A stretch of 64,000 nt of DNA from Treponema primitia ZAS-2. Its GTDB lineage: Bacteria; Spirochaetota; Spirochaetia; Treponematales; Breznakiellaceae. Below the pieces are notes generated by a model that did not search any database, was not told the origin of the DNA, and saw only the letters and a list, made by a program, of their open reading frames with translations. The stretch is taken from NCBI RefSeq assembly GCF_000214375.1, contig NC_015578.1, positions 992,001 to 1,056,000 of the forward strand, given 5' to 3'. Positions 9,636-18,290 of the stretch are shown piece by piece. Within the stretch, counting starts at the first letter, position 1. The number at the start of each line of letters is the position of its first letter. Both the position numbers and the translations under genes were made by a program.

Positions 9636-10339
9636 TCCCGTACAATTCGCCGCACAATCTCCCCGGAATGTTTCGAAGCGATAGGCAGGAATTGGTCATG
9701 GGTAACCGGCGATTCGGTCCCCGCAATGTCCGAAAGGGCCCGGATGATCAGCCCAGGGACCTTAAAAATGTAGCAAGCCTGGGCTATAGCGGCCCCCTCC
9801 ATTTCCACCGCCCGCAAGGTCGGAAACCGTTTACGCAGCTCGTTGATCATTTCAGGCTCGTGCATAAAGATATCCGCCGAACCGATGAGGCCCCTGCAAT
9901 GGTTGAAGTTCTCAGGCAGTATCCCCTCCCGTTTAAGGCTATCCACCGCAGCCTCCGCCCGGCGTATCAAATCCTCGGTCACCGGAAAAATAGGCGGCAT
10001 ACCGGGTATCTGCCCCAGGGCGTAGTTAAAGGCCGTAACATCCGCATCGTAATAGACCAGCCCATCGGAGATGATAGCGTCCCCAAAGCTCAGTGCAGGG
10101 TCAATCCCCCCGGCGGACCCGGTATTGATCACCAGTTCCGGGTGATAATGATCGATGAGCAAAGCGCAGCCCACCGCAGCGCTTACCTTACCGATCCCGC
10201 AGAGCAGAAGCGCCACGGGCTTATTTTCCAGCTTCCCGATATAAAATTTATAGCCCCCGATTGTTTCCAGCCGGGAATCCTCCAGGGCTGAACGGAGAAG
10301 GCTTATCTCCTCCTCCATGGCTCCAATAATACCTATCAT
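9629..10339 (-). CDS. mtnN: 5'-methylthioadenosine/S-adenosylhomocysteine nucleosidase
   Basis: The 236-aa protein matches the usual length of MTA/SAH nucleosidase (about 230). It begins M-I-G-I-I-G-A-M-E-E-E, where Glu11 corresponds to the catalytic acid. It has N-T-G-S-A-G-G for the phosphate/ribose site, V-E-M-E-G-A-A-I-A-Q for ribose binding, and R-A-L-S-D-I-A-G with the catalytic Asp. It cleaves MTA and SAH to adenine plus thioribose products, recycling the by-products of methylation and polyamine synthesis. The start at 10339 has a GTGAGG ribosome site; upstream in-frame codons lack support. A decarboxylase that could feed polyamine synthesis lies at 26.6 kb. Confidence 0.93.
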   Translation of the reverse strand: MIGIIGAMEEEISLLRSALEDSRLETIGGYKFYIGKLENKPVALLLCGIGKVSAAVGCALLIDHYHPELVINTGSAGGIDPALSFGDAIISDGLVYYDADVTAFNYALGQIPGMPPIFPVTEDLIRRAEAAVDSLKREGILPENFNHCRGLIGSADIFMHEPEMINELRKRFPTLRAVEMEGAAIAQACYIFKVPGLIIRALSDIAGTESPVTHDQFLPIASKHSGEIVRRIVREW

Positions 10340-10384
10340 GGTTACCTCACTGGGCTTAGTATACCACAAATCGCCTGTTCGTGC

Positions 10385-10390
10385 TATATT
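10385..10390 (+). promoter_or_regulatory. -10 box six bases before a start codon
   Basis: TATATT ends 6 nt before the ATG at 10397, which would put the transcription start at or next to the A of the ATG. No convincing -35 box or Shine-Dalgarno sequence is visible. On the opposite strand TATACT (10358-10363) could serve mtnN. Confidence 0.5.
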
Positions 10391-10396
10391 TTTCCT

Positions 10397-11638
10397 ATGC
10401 CCCACCGCTTCTTGCAACGAAGTTTCCCGCGCAACAGAGCCGCCATTTTTTTGGCCCTCCTGTGCCGCTGTATAGTTATTGCTCTCCCCATCTTCGGGAC
10501 GGAGTATTCTTCCATCACCGGGGTATTTGCGGATTGGATGGAAGTGGAGAAAGCCCTTTCGGGAAACCCTGCTGAAAACGGCGCTCTTCTGTCTTCGCTC
10601 ATGAAATTCCGGCTGACCCTGGAGGCTTACACCGAATCCCCCCTTTTTATGCAGTATGAGGGGGCGGTTCTTTTTTCTCTGGAACAAAAACAGCAGATGA
10701 TGGAGTTAATCGAAACCTTTGCTGAGTCCGCTGCCAGGGGGAACATGGCTGAGGCTGCAGAAAACGCGGTTGCTATACGCTCCACGCTTGTTTTCTGGCA
10801 GCATTTTGAAGTCACCGTGTCGAATACGGTTTTCGCGAAAACCTTTTCGCTTTTTGTATTTTTTATTTTGATTATTGCGGCTCTTATATATTTTCTCTGG
10901 CACCAGCAGTCCGCCCTGCAGTATTCACGGCGGCAGAATCAGGAAGCTGCGGATCTTTCCCGGAGGATTATACTGGCCCAGGAAGCGGAACGTTCCCGGA
11001 TTTCCATGGAGATCCACGATACGGTGCTGCAGGATCTGGGGCGGCTCATGCAGCTTACCGAAGAGTACGGGGCAAAGACCGGCCAGGGCAGTGAAGCTAT
11101 CCTGGCTATGGAGGACCGGCTGATAACACAACTCAGGATGGTTTGCCGGGTAATAATGCCGCCCAATTTCAGCAGGCTCCTTTTGGCAGATTCCCTGATG
11201 CAGCTGTGTTTTGATTTTGAAAAGCGGACCAGAGTGAAATGCCAAGCCAGTATTAGTGAGGATATTTCTGCAGAGGGGCTTCAGCCGGATATGCAGTTAC
11301 AGTGTTTCCGTATTGTCCAGGAGGCGCTTACTAATATTGAAAAACACGCCCATGCCACGGAAGTATCACTAACCGTGCGGAACAGCCAAAAAGGTGAACG
11401 GCCCACCCTGCTCATAATACTGTCCGATGACGGCTGCGGAATCGAAGATGATAGCCTGATCGGCCCATATCCATTAAGTGCCGCAAACCGGGCCGGGGAA
11501 GATGTCTTTGGCATTCGGGGCATGTATGAACGGACGTCCATTCTTAAAGGGGACCTTGCCTTTATAAACGAAATAGGTCAGGGCCTTACGGTACGGATAG
11601 AGATTCCATTAGGAATTTCTAAAAGCTTCAGTTTTTAG
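10397..11638 (+). CDS. NarL-type sensor histidine kinase
   Basis: The 413-aa membrane kinase has one hydrophobic segment near residues 14-35 and another near 140-163, bracketing an extracytoplasmic sensor of about 105 residues. The HisKA_3 dimerisation box is I-L-A-Q-E-A-E-R-S-R-I-S-M-E-I-H-D with phosphorylatable His207. The ATPase part has Q-E-A-L-T-N-I-E-K-H-A (N box), S-D-D-G-C-G-I (G1) and F-G-I-R-G-M-Y-E-R (G2). This is the DegS/NarX architecture. The response regulator gene follows after 22 bp and is its likely partner. The signal sensed is unknown. Confidence 0.9.
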   Translation: MPHRFLQRSFPRNRAAIFLALLCRCIVIALPIFGTEYSSITGVFADWMEVEKALSGNPAENGALLSSLMKFRLTLEAYTESPLFMQYEGAVLFSLEQKQQMMELIETFAESAARGNMAEAAENAVAIRSTLVFWQHFEVTVSNTVFAKTFSLFVFFILIIAALIYFLWHQQSALQYSRRQNQEAADLSRRIILAQEAERSRISMEIHDTVLQDLGRLMQLTEEYGAKTGQGSEAILAMEDRLITQLRMVCRVIMPPNFSRLLLADSLMQLCFDFEKRTRVKCQASISEDISAEGLQPDMQLQCFRIVQEALTNIEKHAHATEVSLTVRNSQKGERPTLLIILSDDGCGIEDDSLIGPYPLSAANRAGEDVFGIRGMYERTSILKGDLAFINEIGQGLTVRIEIPLGISKSFSF

Positions 11639-11660
11639 TGATGCCCCTGGGAGGAGATGT

Positions 11661-12272
11661 ATGAAAACTCTTGTACTTATTGAAGATCACGACATGATGC
11701 GCCGTGGTCTGGCTTCTTATTTTTCCCAACAGAAACGCTGGGAAGTAGTGGGGGAAGCCGCAACACTGGATGAAGCTTCGGCGCTTTTTGAAACTCTGGT
11801 GAAAACCGGCGTGCCCCTGCCTGATATAGTACTTCTGGACATTGATCTGAACGGCGCCTGGGGTCTCGATCTTGTCCCTAAGCTCCGTGAATGGTACGGT
11901 AAAAAGCCCCCGGTGCTGGTATATTCGGTGTTTGACGACTATGCCCATGTCAAAGCCGCAACCCGCGCCGGTGTCGCAGGATATGTGTGCAAATCCCAGC
12001 GGGAAGCCGAGCTGGAAACCGCCATGGACACGATCCTTCAGGGTGATATTTATTTCACCCCCTACCTGTTCCCCAAAATTTCCGCCGTTTCCGATATCAC
12101 CATATTTCTGACCAAACGAGAGCGACAAATCTTTGAGCTGGTACAGCGTTTGTATTCTAACGATCGGATCGCCGGAGAATTGGGCATCAATATCCGTACC
12201 GTAGAAAACAAACTGAGTATCATCTATGACAAGATCGGTGTTAAATCCCGGGGTGAACTGGAAAAGCTGTAA
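11661..12272 (+). CDS. NarL/FixJ-family response regulator
   Basis: The 203-aa protein has an N-terminal receiver with acidic E8-D9 and the phospho-acceptor Asp60 in D-I-V-L-L-D. The C-terminal LuxR-type HTH reads L-T-K-R-E-R-Q-I-F-E-L-V, with N-D-R-I-A-G-E-L-G-I-N-I-R-T-V-E-N-K as the recognition helices. It is preceded by a GGGAGGAG ribosome site and lies just downstream of the NarX-like kinase, with which it should form a two-component pair. Target genes cannot be identified here. Confidence 0.92.
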   Translation: MKTLVLIEDHDMMRRGLASYFSQQKRWEVVGEAATLDEASALFETLVKTGVPLPDIVLLDIDLNGAWGLDLVPKLREWYGKKPPVLVYSVFDDYAHVKAATRAGVAGYVCKSQREAELETAMDTILQGDIYFTPYLFPKISAVSDITIFLTKRERQIFELVQRLYSNDRIAGELGINIRTVENKLSIIYDKIGVKSRGELEKL

Positions 12273-12308
12273 ACGCGGTTTCGGGTATAATTCTATAACA
12301 TTTTAGGC

Positions 12309-13436
12309 TTAATTTTCTGTGTGCTCAGGCGTCGATGGTTCCCACACCGTAGACCGGTTCCGCCCCTGTTCCTTAGACTGGTACAGAGCCGCATCAGCCC
12401 GCTTGATAATGTCATCTGCGGTGAGGCCCGCTTGCTTGTCAAAAGTCACTATCCCCAGGCTGATGGTTACCTGGGGCAGGGGCGGCTCCCAGGGGACTTC
12501 CATTTCCGCCACCGAATTCCGCAGCCGTTCTGCCACCAGCCAGGCAGCATCCCTGTTGGAACTGGGGAGCAGTATGGTAAACTCCTCGCCCCCGAAGCGG
12601 GAGGGCACATCTTCGGTGCGGACACTTCCTTTTATCGTCTGGGCCAGACATTCCAGAACCCGGTCCCCGGCCAGGTGGCCGTAGGAGTCGTTGAAGTTTT
12701 TGAACTTGTCCACATCAATAACGATAAGGGAAGAGATGTCGTCCCTCCGTCTTGTCCGGGCAATTTCTTCCATGAGCCGGGTCATAAAAAAACCGTGGTT
12801 AAAGAGGCCGGTCTTTACATCCCGCACTGATTGTTCGTAGTGGAGGTGGTTCTGTATGGCCTGGGAGACAAAGGACATGAGCTCTTCCAGGAAGGTCAGC
12901 TCCCGGGGGGTATATTCCTTTTCGAGCATCCTGTGGCCGATGATGATCAGCCCGTAGAGGTTCGAGGGCCCCATGATGGGCGCCACCAGTTCGGGCTTAA
13001 GCTGTTTCAGGGTACTGAAGGTGGTGGCGGCTTCCGTCTGGCTTTCCAGGAGATCAAAGTTGACCGGCTTGGGGTGAGTTTGAAAGAACGCTTCAAAGGG
13101 GGTGATGCTTTCAATCTTCAGGGAAATTTCTACGTTTTTGTAGTTCTGGTAACCTTTGATGGTTATCTCTTCTTTGTTCTGATGGGGTTTCCAGAGGAAC
13201 ACAATAAAGCCCGGTAAAAACTGATCCGAAATCTGGCGCACCGTGGCGTCCATGATCTCTTCAATATTGGTGCGGTTGAAAATATCCATGGCCCCGTCCA
13301 GGAGATCCTTATAGTCCCGGATCTCCTTGTTCAGGGAATCAATATGGGCAAAGACACCAACCTCTTCCAGCAGGGAATAGTGCTCCACGATCTTTGGGTC
13401 GCTTAAAAAATGGTGTAAATCTGGTGTTTCGTTCAT
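12309..13436 (-). CDS. Diguanylate cyclase with GAF-like sensor
   Basis: The 375-aa cytoplasmic protein has a GAF-like region (about 50-190) and a C-terminal GGDEF domain with an intact G-G-E-E-F active site (residues 282-286). An R-T-E-D inhibitory I-site (R273-D276) stands five residues before it. It makes c-di-GMP and should be product inhibited. The start at 13436 shares one base with the upstream TAA (TAATG), suggesting coupling. It is the last gene of the rpsP operon, which also holds an HD-GYP phosphodiesterase. The ligand of the GAF part is unknown. Confidence 0.88.
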   Translation of the reverse strand: MNETPDLHHFLSDPKIVEHYSLLEEVGVFAHIDSLNKEIRDYKDLLDGAMDIFNRTNIEEIMDATVRQISDQFLPGFIVFLWKPHQNKEEITIKGYQNYKNVEISLKIESITPFEAFFQTHPKPVNFDLLESQTEAATTFSTLKQLKPELVAPIMGPSNLYGLIIIGHRMLEKEYTPRELTFLEELMSFVSQAIQNHLHYEQSVRDVKTGLFNHGFFMTRLMEEIARTRRRDDISSLIVIDVDKFKNFNDSYGHLAGDRVLECLAQTIKGSVRTEDVPSRFGGEEFTILLPSSNRDAAWLVAERLRNSVAEMEVPWEPPLPQVTISLGIVTFDKQAGLTADDIIKRADAALYQSKEQGRNRSTVWEPSTPEHTEN

Positions 13437-13903
13437 TAGGTTATGGAATAATGATCCGCCAGGGACCTGCGCCAGTCCGCCCGGTGTTCCTTGTCCTCCC
13501 ATTCAAATATTTTTTTTATGGTGAAGTTCCGGGGATCCTGGGGGTTGCTGAAATGGACCACCCCAAAACGGCCGCCGCCTATATAGGTGACCGTATCCCC
13601 CCGTTCCAGGGTCTCCTTTTCCGCCAGCCGGGCAACGACGCAATCAAAGTGGACCGCCTGGCCTGAGGACTTATCCGTCAGAGCCGCCGCAAGGTCCCGT
13701 ATGGGTTTCCCGCAATAGGGGCATTCCGGAACCGGTATAGGTTCGGCGGATATTTTTGGCGCCGTCCACTTGGGCCGGTCAACCAGGGCCCCCTTGGCTT
13801 TATCGAACCGGACATTGTCCCCGGCTTTCTTTTTGTTATCCTTATCCCGCTCCCGGTGTTTAAAACCCCGGCGGTTATTTCCTCCCCTTCCGCTGCCGCT
13901 CAT
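13436..13903 (-). CDS. Small basic zinc-ribbon-like protein
   Basis: The start at 13903 is chosen because GGGAGGGA stands just upstream, giving 155 aa. The N-terminal 45 residues are very basic and glycine rich (S-G-R-G-G-N-N-R-R-G-F-K-H-R-E-R), suggesting nucleic-acid contact. A C-P-Y-C-G-K-P-I motif followed about 27 residues later by H-F-D-C may bind zinc. I do not recognise a named family. It overlaps the 69-aa gene upstream by 29 bp and shares a base with the GGDEF gene downstream. Confidence 0.65.
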   Translation of the reverse strand: MSGSGRGGNNRRGFKHRERDKDNKKKAGDNVRFDKAKGALVDRPKWTAPKISAEPIPVPECPYCGKPIRDLAAALTDKSSGQAVHFDCVVARLAEKETLERGDTVTYIGGGRFGVVHFSNPQDPRNFTIKKIFEWEDKEHRADWRRSLADHYSIT

Positions 13904-14084
13904 AAAAGGTCCCTCCCTGCGGAATCCCCAGGATCTCATTACTCAGGACCTGCGCCATGCGCTGAATCGCCTCGTAGAGATAATCCTCACTATTGATCTT
14001 GGCTCGTAAAAGCTCAAGTCTTGAGGGTCCTGTCGGGTTCTCCATCGCGTTTACCAATGGAGTTTTCCGCGGTACTGTAATCAT
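13875..14084 (-). CDS. Conserved-looking small protein, 69 aa
   Basis: This 69-aa protein sits in ATGA overlap with yraN upstream and overlaps the zinc-ribbon-like gene downstream, so it is embedded in a tightly packed operon. The mixed charged helical sequence (S-R-L-E-L-L-R-A-K-I-N-S-E-D-Y-L-Y-E-A-I-Q-R-M-A) looks like a real folded or coiled-coil protein. Function unknown. Confidence 0.6.
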   Translation of the reverse strand: MITVPRKTPLVNAMENPTGPSRLELLRAKINSEDYLYEAIQRMAQVLSNEILGIPQGGTFYERQRKGRK

Positions 14085-14437
14085 ACACGCTCCATAAACG
14101 CTGATGCAAGATGGGTAATATCATGGTGGTTTATAAATACCACGTCGAATCTGATACTCATTTCATTATATTCTCGATGTTCTGAGAGGAAATACTTAGC
14201 TGTTTCTATGATGCGCCGTTGCTTTTTTTCGTTTAAACCGATCCGAAGCTCCTCAAACCCAAAGGAAGACCAGGTTTTGACCTCTATAAACACAATTATG
14301 TCCCCATCCCGGGCGATTATATCGATTTCCCCGGTCCGGGAACGGAAATTTCGGGCAATAATCTCCATTCCCTTCTCTTCAAGGGCCGCCGCAGCCCTGG
14401 TTTCGCCCTCCCGACCGGGGTTGTTTTTAGGCGCCAC
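14081..14437 (-). CDS. yraN: YraN-family (UPF0102) putative nuclease
   Basis: The 118-aa protein matches the YraN/UPF0102 length and motif order: G-R-E-G-E-T-R-A-A at the start, R-S-R-T-G-E-I-D-I-I-A-R-D-G with the metal-binding Asp, and I-V-F-I-E-V-K-T with the E-x-K of a PD-(D/E)xK fold. The C-terminal R-F-D-V-V-F-I is also typical. The family is predicted to act on Holliday-junction-like DNA, but its biological role is not settled. It overlaps the HD-GYP gene by 11 bp and the 69-aa gene by 4 bp. Confidence 0.9.
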   Translation of the reverse strand: MAPKNNPGREGETRAAAALEEKGMEIIARNFRSRTGEIDIIARDGDIIVFIEVKTWSSFGFEELRIGLNEKKQRRIIETAKYFLSEHREYNEMSIRFDVVFINHHDITHLASAFMERV

Positions 14438-15758
14438 CCTGGGAAAGCTCCTTAGGGTTAATGGCCCGGACTATAAAAAGAGATTTTTCACTTAATAGGT
14501 CGATAGTTTCCCCCTTGACCTGCTCCCGTATCTGCCCTGTTTCATCTATGAGTATGGCAATTTTTGGTCGAAGGGGAGCATCACCCCGGATTTCCATTAC
14601 CCGGGCCATGGAACCGTTGTTCAGGAGTATGATGGACCCTATGGGGTAGACCCCCATGATCTTGATGAAAGCCTTGATCACATCCGGGTCAAAGCGCAGG
14701 GAATTGTCCGCCAGGAGGCTTTTCATGGCCTGGTAGCCTATCATGGAATTGCGGTAAGGTTTCTGGCTGACCATGGCTTCGAAGGCATCAGCCACCGAGA
14801 TGATCCGGGCGCCCTGGTTAATCTCGTCGCCCTTGAGGCCCTGGGGGTAGCCTCCCCCGTCCCAGCGTTCATGGTGCTGCATCACTAGTTGCCCCAAATC
14901 TTCAGGGTAGTTAAGCTCCTCATGGACGATCTTGTAGGCGTAAAGGGTGTGGCTCTTAATATATTGGAGTTCCTCTTTTGTAAGCTTGCCGGCCTTGTTG
15001 ACCAATTCCTTGGGCAGCCGAAGCATCCCCACGTCATGGAGCAGGGCGCCGGTGATGTATTGCATGATCCGGTGGTTGGGCATCCGCATCTCCTGGGCAA
15101 TATGGGCGCTCAGAATGGCGGTATTCACGGAATTTTTTGCCATTTCATGGCCCTGAACTTCTCCGCCCAGGATGAAGTTGATAAAAACACTCCGGTCTTT
15201 CCTGATTAAATCAAGGATGCGGTTTGTCATGCTGTCTATGAGACGGTTATCCGTGGCAACCTTGGCGGTGATGGTCAGAAATATCCGGTCCAGCCAGGAG
15301 ATAAGGGCGGTATAGTTGCGGTAGGTTCCGCTAGGCTCCTTAACCTCCGCCAGGGACAGGAAGCTTTTGGAGTCATTCCGGAGGGCCGCCCGTTCCGCCC
15401 TGGTTGTGGCGGAAATTTCCTGTTCAAATACCCCGGACGAAACCGGAAAATCCGGCAGCTGGACGCCCGGCGCCGGGGCGCCTGATGCAGCGGACGCTGG
15501 TAATGGGGACGAACCCAACCCAGGAGCTTCAGGGAGCGGAGAAGCCGATGCCGGCGATCCTGCCGCCTCCGGTACCAGAGGCGGCACCACCAGTTCCCCA
15601 TCGGTTTCCACCTCTGTAATGCCCCAGTTATTCAGCCGGTCAATGGAGGATTGCTTGAGTACTACCCCTGAGGTCATGAAAAGGCTATCTCCCTCTATAA
15701 AAGCTGGCTTGGTAAAGACCAGGCCCTCCCGTAATTCCTTTACCGGGATTTTCTTCAT
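14427..15758 (-). CDS. HD-GYP c-di-GMP phosphodiesterase
   Basis: Starting at 15758 (M-K-K-I-P-V-K-E-L) the protein has 443 aa. An N-terminal DUF3391-like segment is followed by an Ala/Pro-rich linker (about 85-120) and a C-terminal HD-GYP domain with A-L-L-H-D-V-G-M-L and H-H-E-R-W-D-G-G-G-Y-P-Q-G. Such enzymes hydrolyse c-di-GMP using a di-metal site. The start overlaps the FlhB-like gene by 4 bp (ATGA). With the GGDEF gene further down the same operon it forms an opposing synthesis/breakdown pair. Confidence 0.9.
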   Translation of the reverse strand: MKKIPVKELREGLVFTKPAFIEGDSLFMTSGVVLKQSSIDRLNNWGITEVETDGELVVPPLVPEAAGSPASASPLPEAPGLGSSPLPASAASGAPAPGVQLPDFPVSSGVFEQEISATTRAERAALRNDSKSFLSLAEVKEPSGTYRNYTALISWLDRIFLTITAKVATDNRLIDSMTNRILDLIRKDRSVFINFILGGEVQGHEMAKNSVNTAILSAHIAQEMRMPNHRIMQYITGALLHDVGMLRLPKELVNKAGKLTKEELQYIKSHTLYAYKIVHEELNYPEDLGQLVMQHHERWDGGGYPQGLKGDEINQGARIISVADAFEAMVSQKPYRNSMIGYQAMKSLLADNSLRFDPDVIKAFIKIMGVYPIGSIILLNNGSMARVMEIRGDAPLRPKIAILIDETGQIREQVKGETIDLLSEKSLFIVRAINPKELSQGGA

Positions 15759-16000
15759 TCTTTTTCCTTCGCAATTACGAAAGCCAAAATTTTTGCCATG
15801 GTATCCCAGCACCATTCGGGGATATAGTCCCCGGTTTTTGCCGCGTCCAGGATCGCCTCCAGTGAAGGGTCCTCCAGCACCGTAACCCCCGCTTCCCGGG
15901 CTATGGCGATGATCTGCTCCGCCTCCCGTCCCTTGCCTGAGGCGAGTATCCGGGGAGCGGGCTGTTCCGGGGCATAGCCGATGGCCGCCGCTTTTTTCAC
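15755..16000 (-). CDS. FlhB C-terminal-domain homolog (export switch-like)
   Basis: I choose the GTG at 16000: a GAGGAGG ribosome site (16010-16016) stands 9 nt upstream, while the ATG at 16018 lies before that site and has none. This gives 81 aa beginning M-K-K-A-A-A-I-G-Y-A-P. The sequence (R-I-L-A-S-G-K-G-R-E-A-E-Q-I-I, V-L-E-D-P-S-L, I-P-E-W-C-W-D) matches stand-alone homologs of the FlhB cytoplasmic domain such as Bacillus YlqH. The ribosome site lies inside the end of the preceding gene, so the two are coupled. A link to flagellar export is likely but unproven. Confidence 0.8.
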   Translation of the reverse strand: MKKAAAIGYAPEQPAPRILASGKGREAEQIIAIAREAGVTVLEDPSLEAILDAAKTGDYIPEWCWDTMAKILAFVIAKEKE

Positions 16001-16004
16001 CGGG

Positions 16005-17033
16005 CTATACCTCCTCATTAACGACTGACAGGGACATATCCAGGTCATCCTCTTCAAACAGGAACCCTTCACCTATGTCTCTGAGAGTTACCTGTTCCGC
16101 AAGCGGTCCCAGCAGGGTCAACAATTCTTTTTCCAGAGAGATACCCCTTCCCGGTTCCAACGAAGGAAAGATCCCGACCACTGCCCGGGAGCCCTTTCCC
16201 CCGGGGTTTTCCAACATAAATGCCCAGCGGCGGCGTTCACTGTATATATCAAGAAAAAGGCGTGACGCTTTCCATGGGATAGTATTGGTATCGGTTAATA
16301 CTATTCGTAACGAGACCTTAAATTCAACACCCTCCGCAGTAAAGGAGAAGGGTAGGGTAACCCAGCGTTTCCCGTCCCTGCCCCTTGCCCGGTTTAGCAG
16401 CCCCAGCAGGGGGGTTTCGGCCTCAACCCTGTCCGCCAGATCCCGAAATTGCCCGGCACCATCTTCGCCCTCGCCGGAATGGTGACTGTCACCTTTTTCG
16501 CCGTCATCATAGGCGGCGGTATAGCGTTCCAGGGCTTCGGTACTCAGGGTGAGGCCCTTGTCGGCGGCGGCTGCGGCGGCCAATGCTGTGGAACGGGGGA
16601 ATTCCCGGGTTTTCAGGTCCCCCTCCTTGCGAGGGAGGCGATTTTTCAGGAACAGAATTTCCTGGCGGAGCTGCTGGATCAGCTTTGTATCCATGGGAAG
16701 GGAAAAAAATTTAAAAAAAGAGAGCAATGAAGATGATAGGGTATCCTGGGGAAGCCCCAGGGTAAGAATCAAGCGTTTCAATGCCCCAGGTTCCGCGGGG
16801 AGATCTCCGGTTGAAGTCGGTACTGAAAGTTCCGGAGGAAGCTTACCGGCTGAAGTCGGTACTGAAAGTTCCGTGGGGAGTTCTCCGGCTGAAGCGGGTA
16901 CTGAAAGTTTCCCAGGGGGCTTACCGGCTAGTGCTGGAATATCCCCAGGGAGCTTGCCGGTTAAAGCCGGTGCTGGAAGTTCCGGGAGAAACCCGGGCCG
17001 CTTACCGATCCCTTCCTGGGCCGCGAGCTTCAT
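16005..17033 (-). CDS. FliK/YlqG-like protein with Pro-rich N-terminal repeats
   Basis: The 342-aa protein begins with about 90 residues of Pro/Gly/Ser-rich sequence containing 13-residue repeats (E-L-S-V-P-T-S-A-G-K-L-P-P). The C-terminal 130 residues are a compact alpha/beta domain (P-F-S-F-T-A-E-G-V-E-F, L-F-L-D-I-Y-S-E-R-R-R-W). Its position directly before an FlhB-like gene parallels the ylqG-ylqH pair in Bacillus, where YlqG resembles a hook-length-control protein. I infer a FliK-like role from context; the sequence alone is not decisive. Confidence 0.55.
   Translation of the reverse strand: MKLAAQEGIGKRPGFLPELPAPALTGKLPGDIPALAGKPPGKLSVPASAGELPTELSVPTSAGKLPPELSVPTSTGDLPAEPGALKRLILTLGLPQDTLSSSLLSFFKFFSLPMDTKLIQQLRQEILFLKNRLPRKEGDLKTREFPRSTALAAAAAADKGLTLSTEALERYTAAYDDGEKGDSHHSGEGEDGAGQFRDLADRVEAETPLLGLLNRARGRDGKRWVTLPFSFTAEGVEFKVSLRIVLTDTNTIPWKASRLFLDIYSERRRWAFMLENPGGKGSRAVVGIFPSLEPGRGISLEKELLTLLGPLAEQVTLRDIGEGFLFEEDDLDMSLSVVNEEV
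16811..16927 (-). repeat. Three 39-bp tandem repeats in a coding region
   Basis: Three consecutive 39-bp units (16811-16849, 16850-16888, 16889-16927) encode 13-residue Pro/Ser-rich repeats in frame; more degenerate copies follow to about 16990. They should act as a variable-length spacer. Confidence 0.8.
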
Positions 17034-17060
17034 TGGGGAACCTGCCCCGCCGGGATCGGC

Positions 17061-17480
17061 CTAGCTCTGGGCGCTTGCCGGAGCTTCAGCGGACGCTTCC
17101 GCAGGGGCGGCGGCAACTGCTGTCTGGGGCTTCTTCCTGATGATAAGTTCCCGGATTTTGGCGGCCTTACCGATCTTGTCACGGATATAGTAGAGTTTGG
17201 CCCGACGCACCCGGCCGGGGCGCATCAGTTCTACCCGGGCGATCCGGGGTGAATGAATGGGAAATATCCGTTCAACCCCGACGCCGTAGGAATTTTTCCT
17301 GACCGTAAAGGTCTTTCCTATCCGGGAATTCTTCATGGCAATGACCAGGCCTTCGTAGACCTGGATCCGTTCGGTTTTTCCTTCAACGATCTTAAAGTGG
17401 ACCTTCACGGTATCCCCTACTTTGAAATCGTCCAGTGTTTCCTTCATCTGGGAGGCTTCAATCGCCCGTATTTCGTTCAT
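17061..17480 (-). CDS. rplS: 50S ribosomal protein L19
   Basis: Starting at 17480 the product has 139 aa. The L19 core is clear: [43 protein letters not shown] and R-A-K-L-Y-Y-I-R. A lineage-specific Ala/Pro-rich tail of about 25 residues makes it longer than the usual 115 aa. The start overlaps trmD by 23 bp, the standard trmD-rplS order. Confidence 0.97.
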   Translation of the reverse strand: MNEIRAIEASQMKETLDDFKVGDTVKVHFKIVEGKTERIQVYEGLVIAMKNSRIGKTFTVRKNSYGVGVERIFPIHSPRIARVELMRPGRVRRAKLYYIRDKIGKAAKIRELIIRKKPQTAVAAAPAEASAEAPASAQS

Positions 17481-18282
17481 CCTTTTCTCCCCCGGATTCG
17501 ACGGGCTTTTCATCTGAAAGGCCGCCCAATTCCTGTATAAGTTTACGGGTTTCCCCATCAAACAGGTCCAACGCTTCCCCCCGGCGGATTAAATCCGGCC
17601 GCAGGGTAAGGGTTTTTTCAACCCGCTTTCTAAGGCGCCAACGCCGTATATTTTCATGGTGCCCCGAGAGCAACAGCTCCGGAACCCGTAGTGTATCATA
17701 AACTTCCGGCCGTGTATACTGGGGATACTCCAAAAGACCCCCGGAAAAGCTTTCCTCTTCCAGGGATTCCGGGGTAATCACCCTGTCCACCAGCCTATAG
17801 GTGGCGTCGATTACCGCCAGGGCCGCCACTTCCCCGGAGGAAAGCACATAGTCCCCCACGCAAATCTCATCGTCCACATAGGCGTCGATGATACGCTGGT
17901 CTATTCCCTCGTATCTGCCGCAGAGGAGTATCAGCTCCTCCTCCTGTGCCAGTTCCCGGGCAAGCTCCTGGGTAAAGGGCACACCACCCGGGCTCAAATA
18001 GATTACGCGCCCCGTGTCGGCGGCCTCAAAAAGGTGACTGTCACCTTTTTTGGCAGCGCCCACGGATTCCAGGGCCAGGCCTAAGGGTTCCGGCAGCATC
18101 AGCATACCCGCGCCGCCGCCGTAGGGAGCGTCATCGCAGGTATGGTGCTTATCTTGGGCAAAGTCCCGGATATTTACCGGTTGGTACTCCACAATGCCTC
18201 GGCTGACCGCCTTTGCCATGATGGAGCTGGCAAAGAAGGCGTCGATAATTTCCGGGAACAGGGTGAGCACCGTATACTTCAC
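17458..18282 (-). CDS. trmD: tRNA (guanine-37-N1) methyltransferase
   Basis: The 274-aa protein is a canonical TrmD: L-T-L-F-P-E near the N-terminus, [11 protein letters not shown] for the trefoil-knot active site, [11 protein letters not shown], and D-Y-V-L-S-S-G-E for AdoMet binding. It methylates G37 of tRNAs to prevent +1 frameshifting. It lies 8 bp after rimM. Confidence 0.97.
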   Translation of the reverse strand: MKYTVLTLFPEIIDAFFASSIMAKAVSRGIVEYQPVNIRDFAQDKHHTCDDAPYGGGAGMLMLPEPLGLALESVGAAKKGDSHLFEAADTGRVIYLSPGGVPFTQELARELAQEEELILLCGRYEGIDQRIIDAYVDDEICVGDYVLSSGEVAALAVIDATYRLVDRVITPESLEEESFSGGLLEYPQYTRPEVYDTLRVPELLLSGHHENIRRWRLRKRVEKTLTLRPDLIRRGEALDLFDGETRKLIQELGGLSDEKPVESGGEKDERNTGD

Positions 18283-18290
18283 AGGCCCTT

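Noticed and set aside
9596-10291. A 231-codon plus-strand frame opposite mtnN
   Set aside because: Shadow of mtnN; the translated sequence is Arg/Pro/His-rich with no fold, while mtnN has full catalytic motifs.
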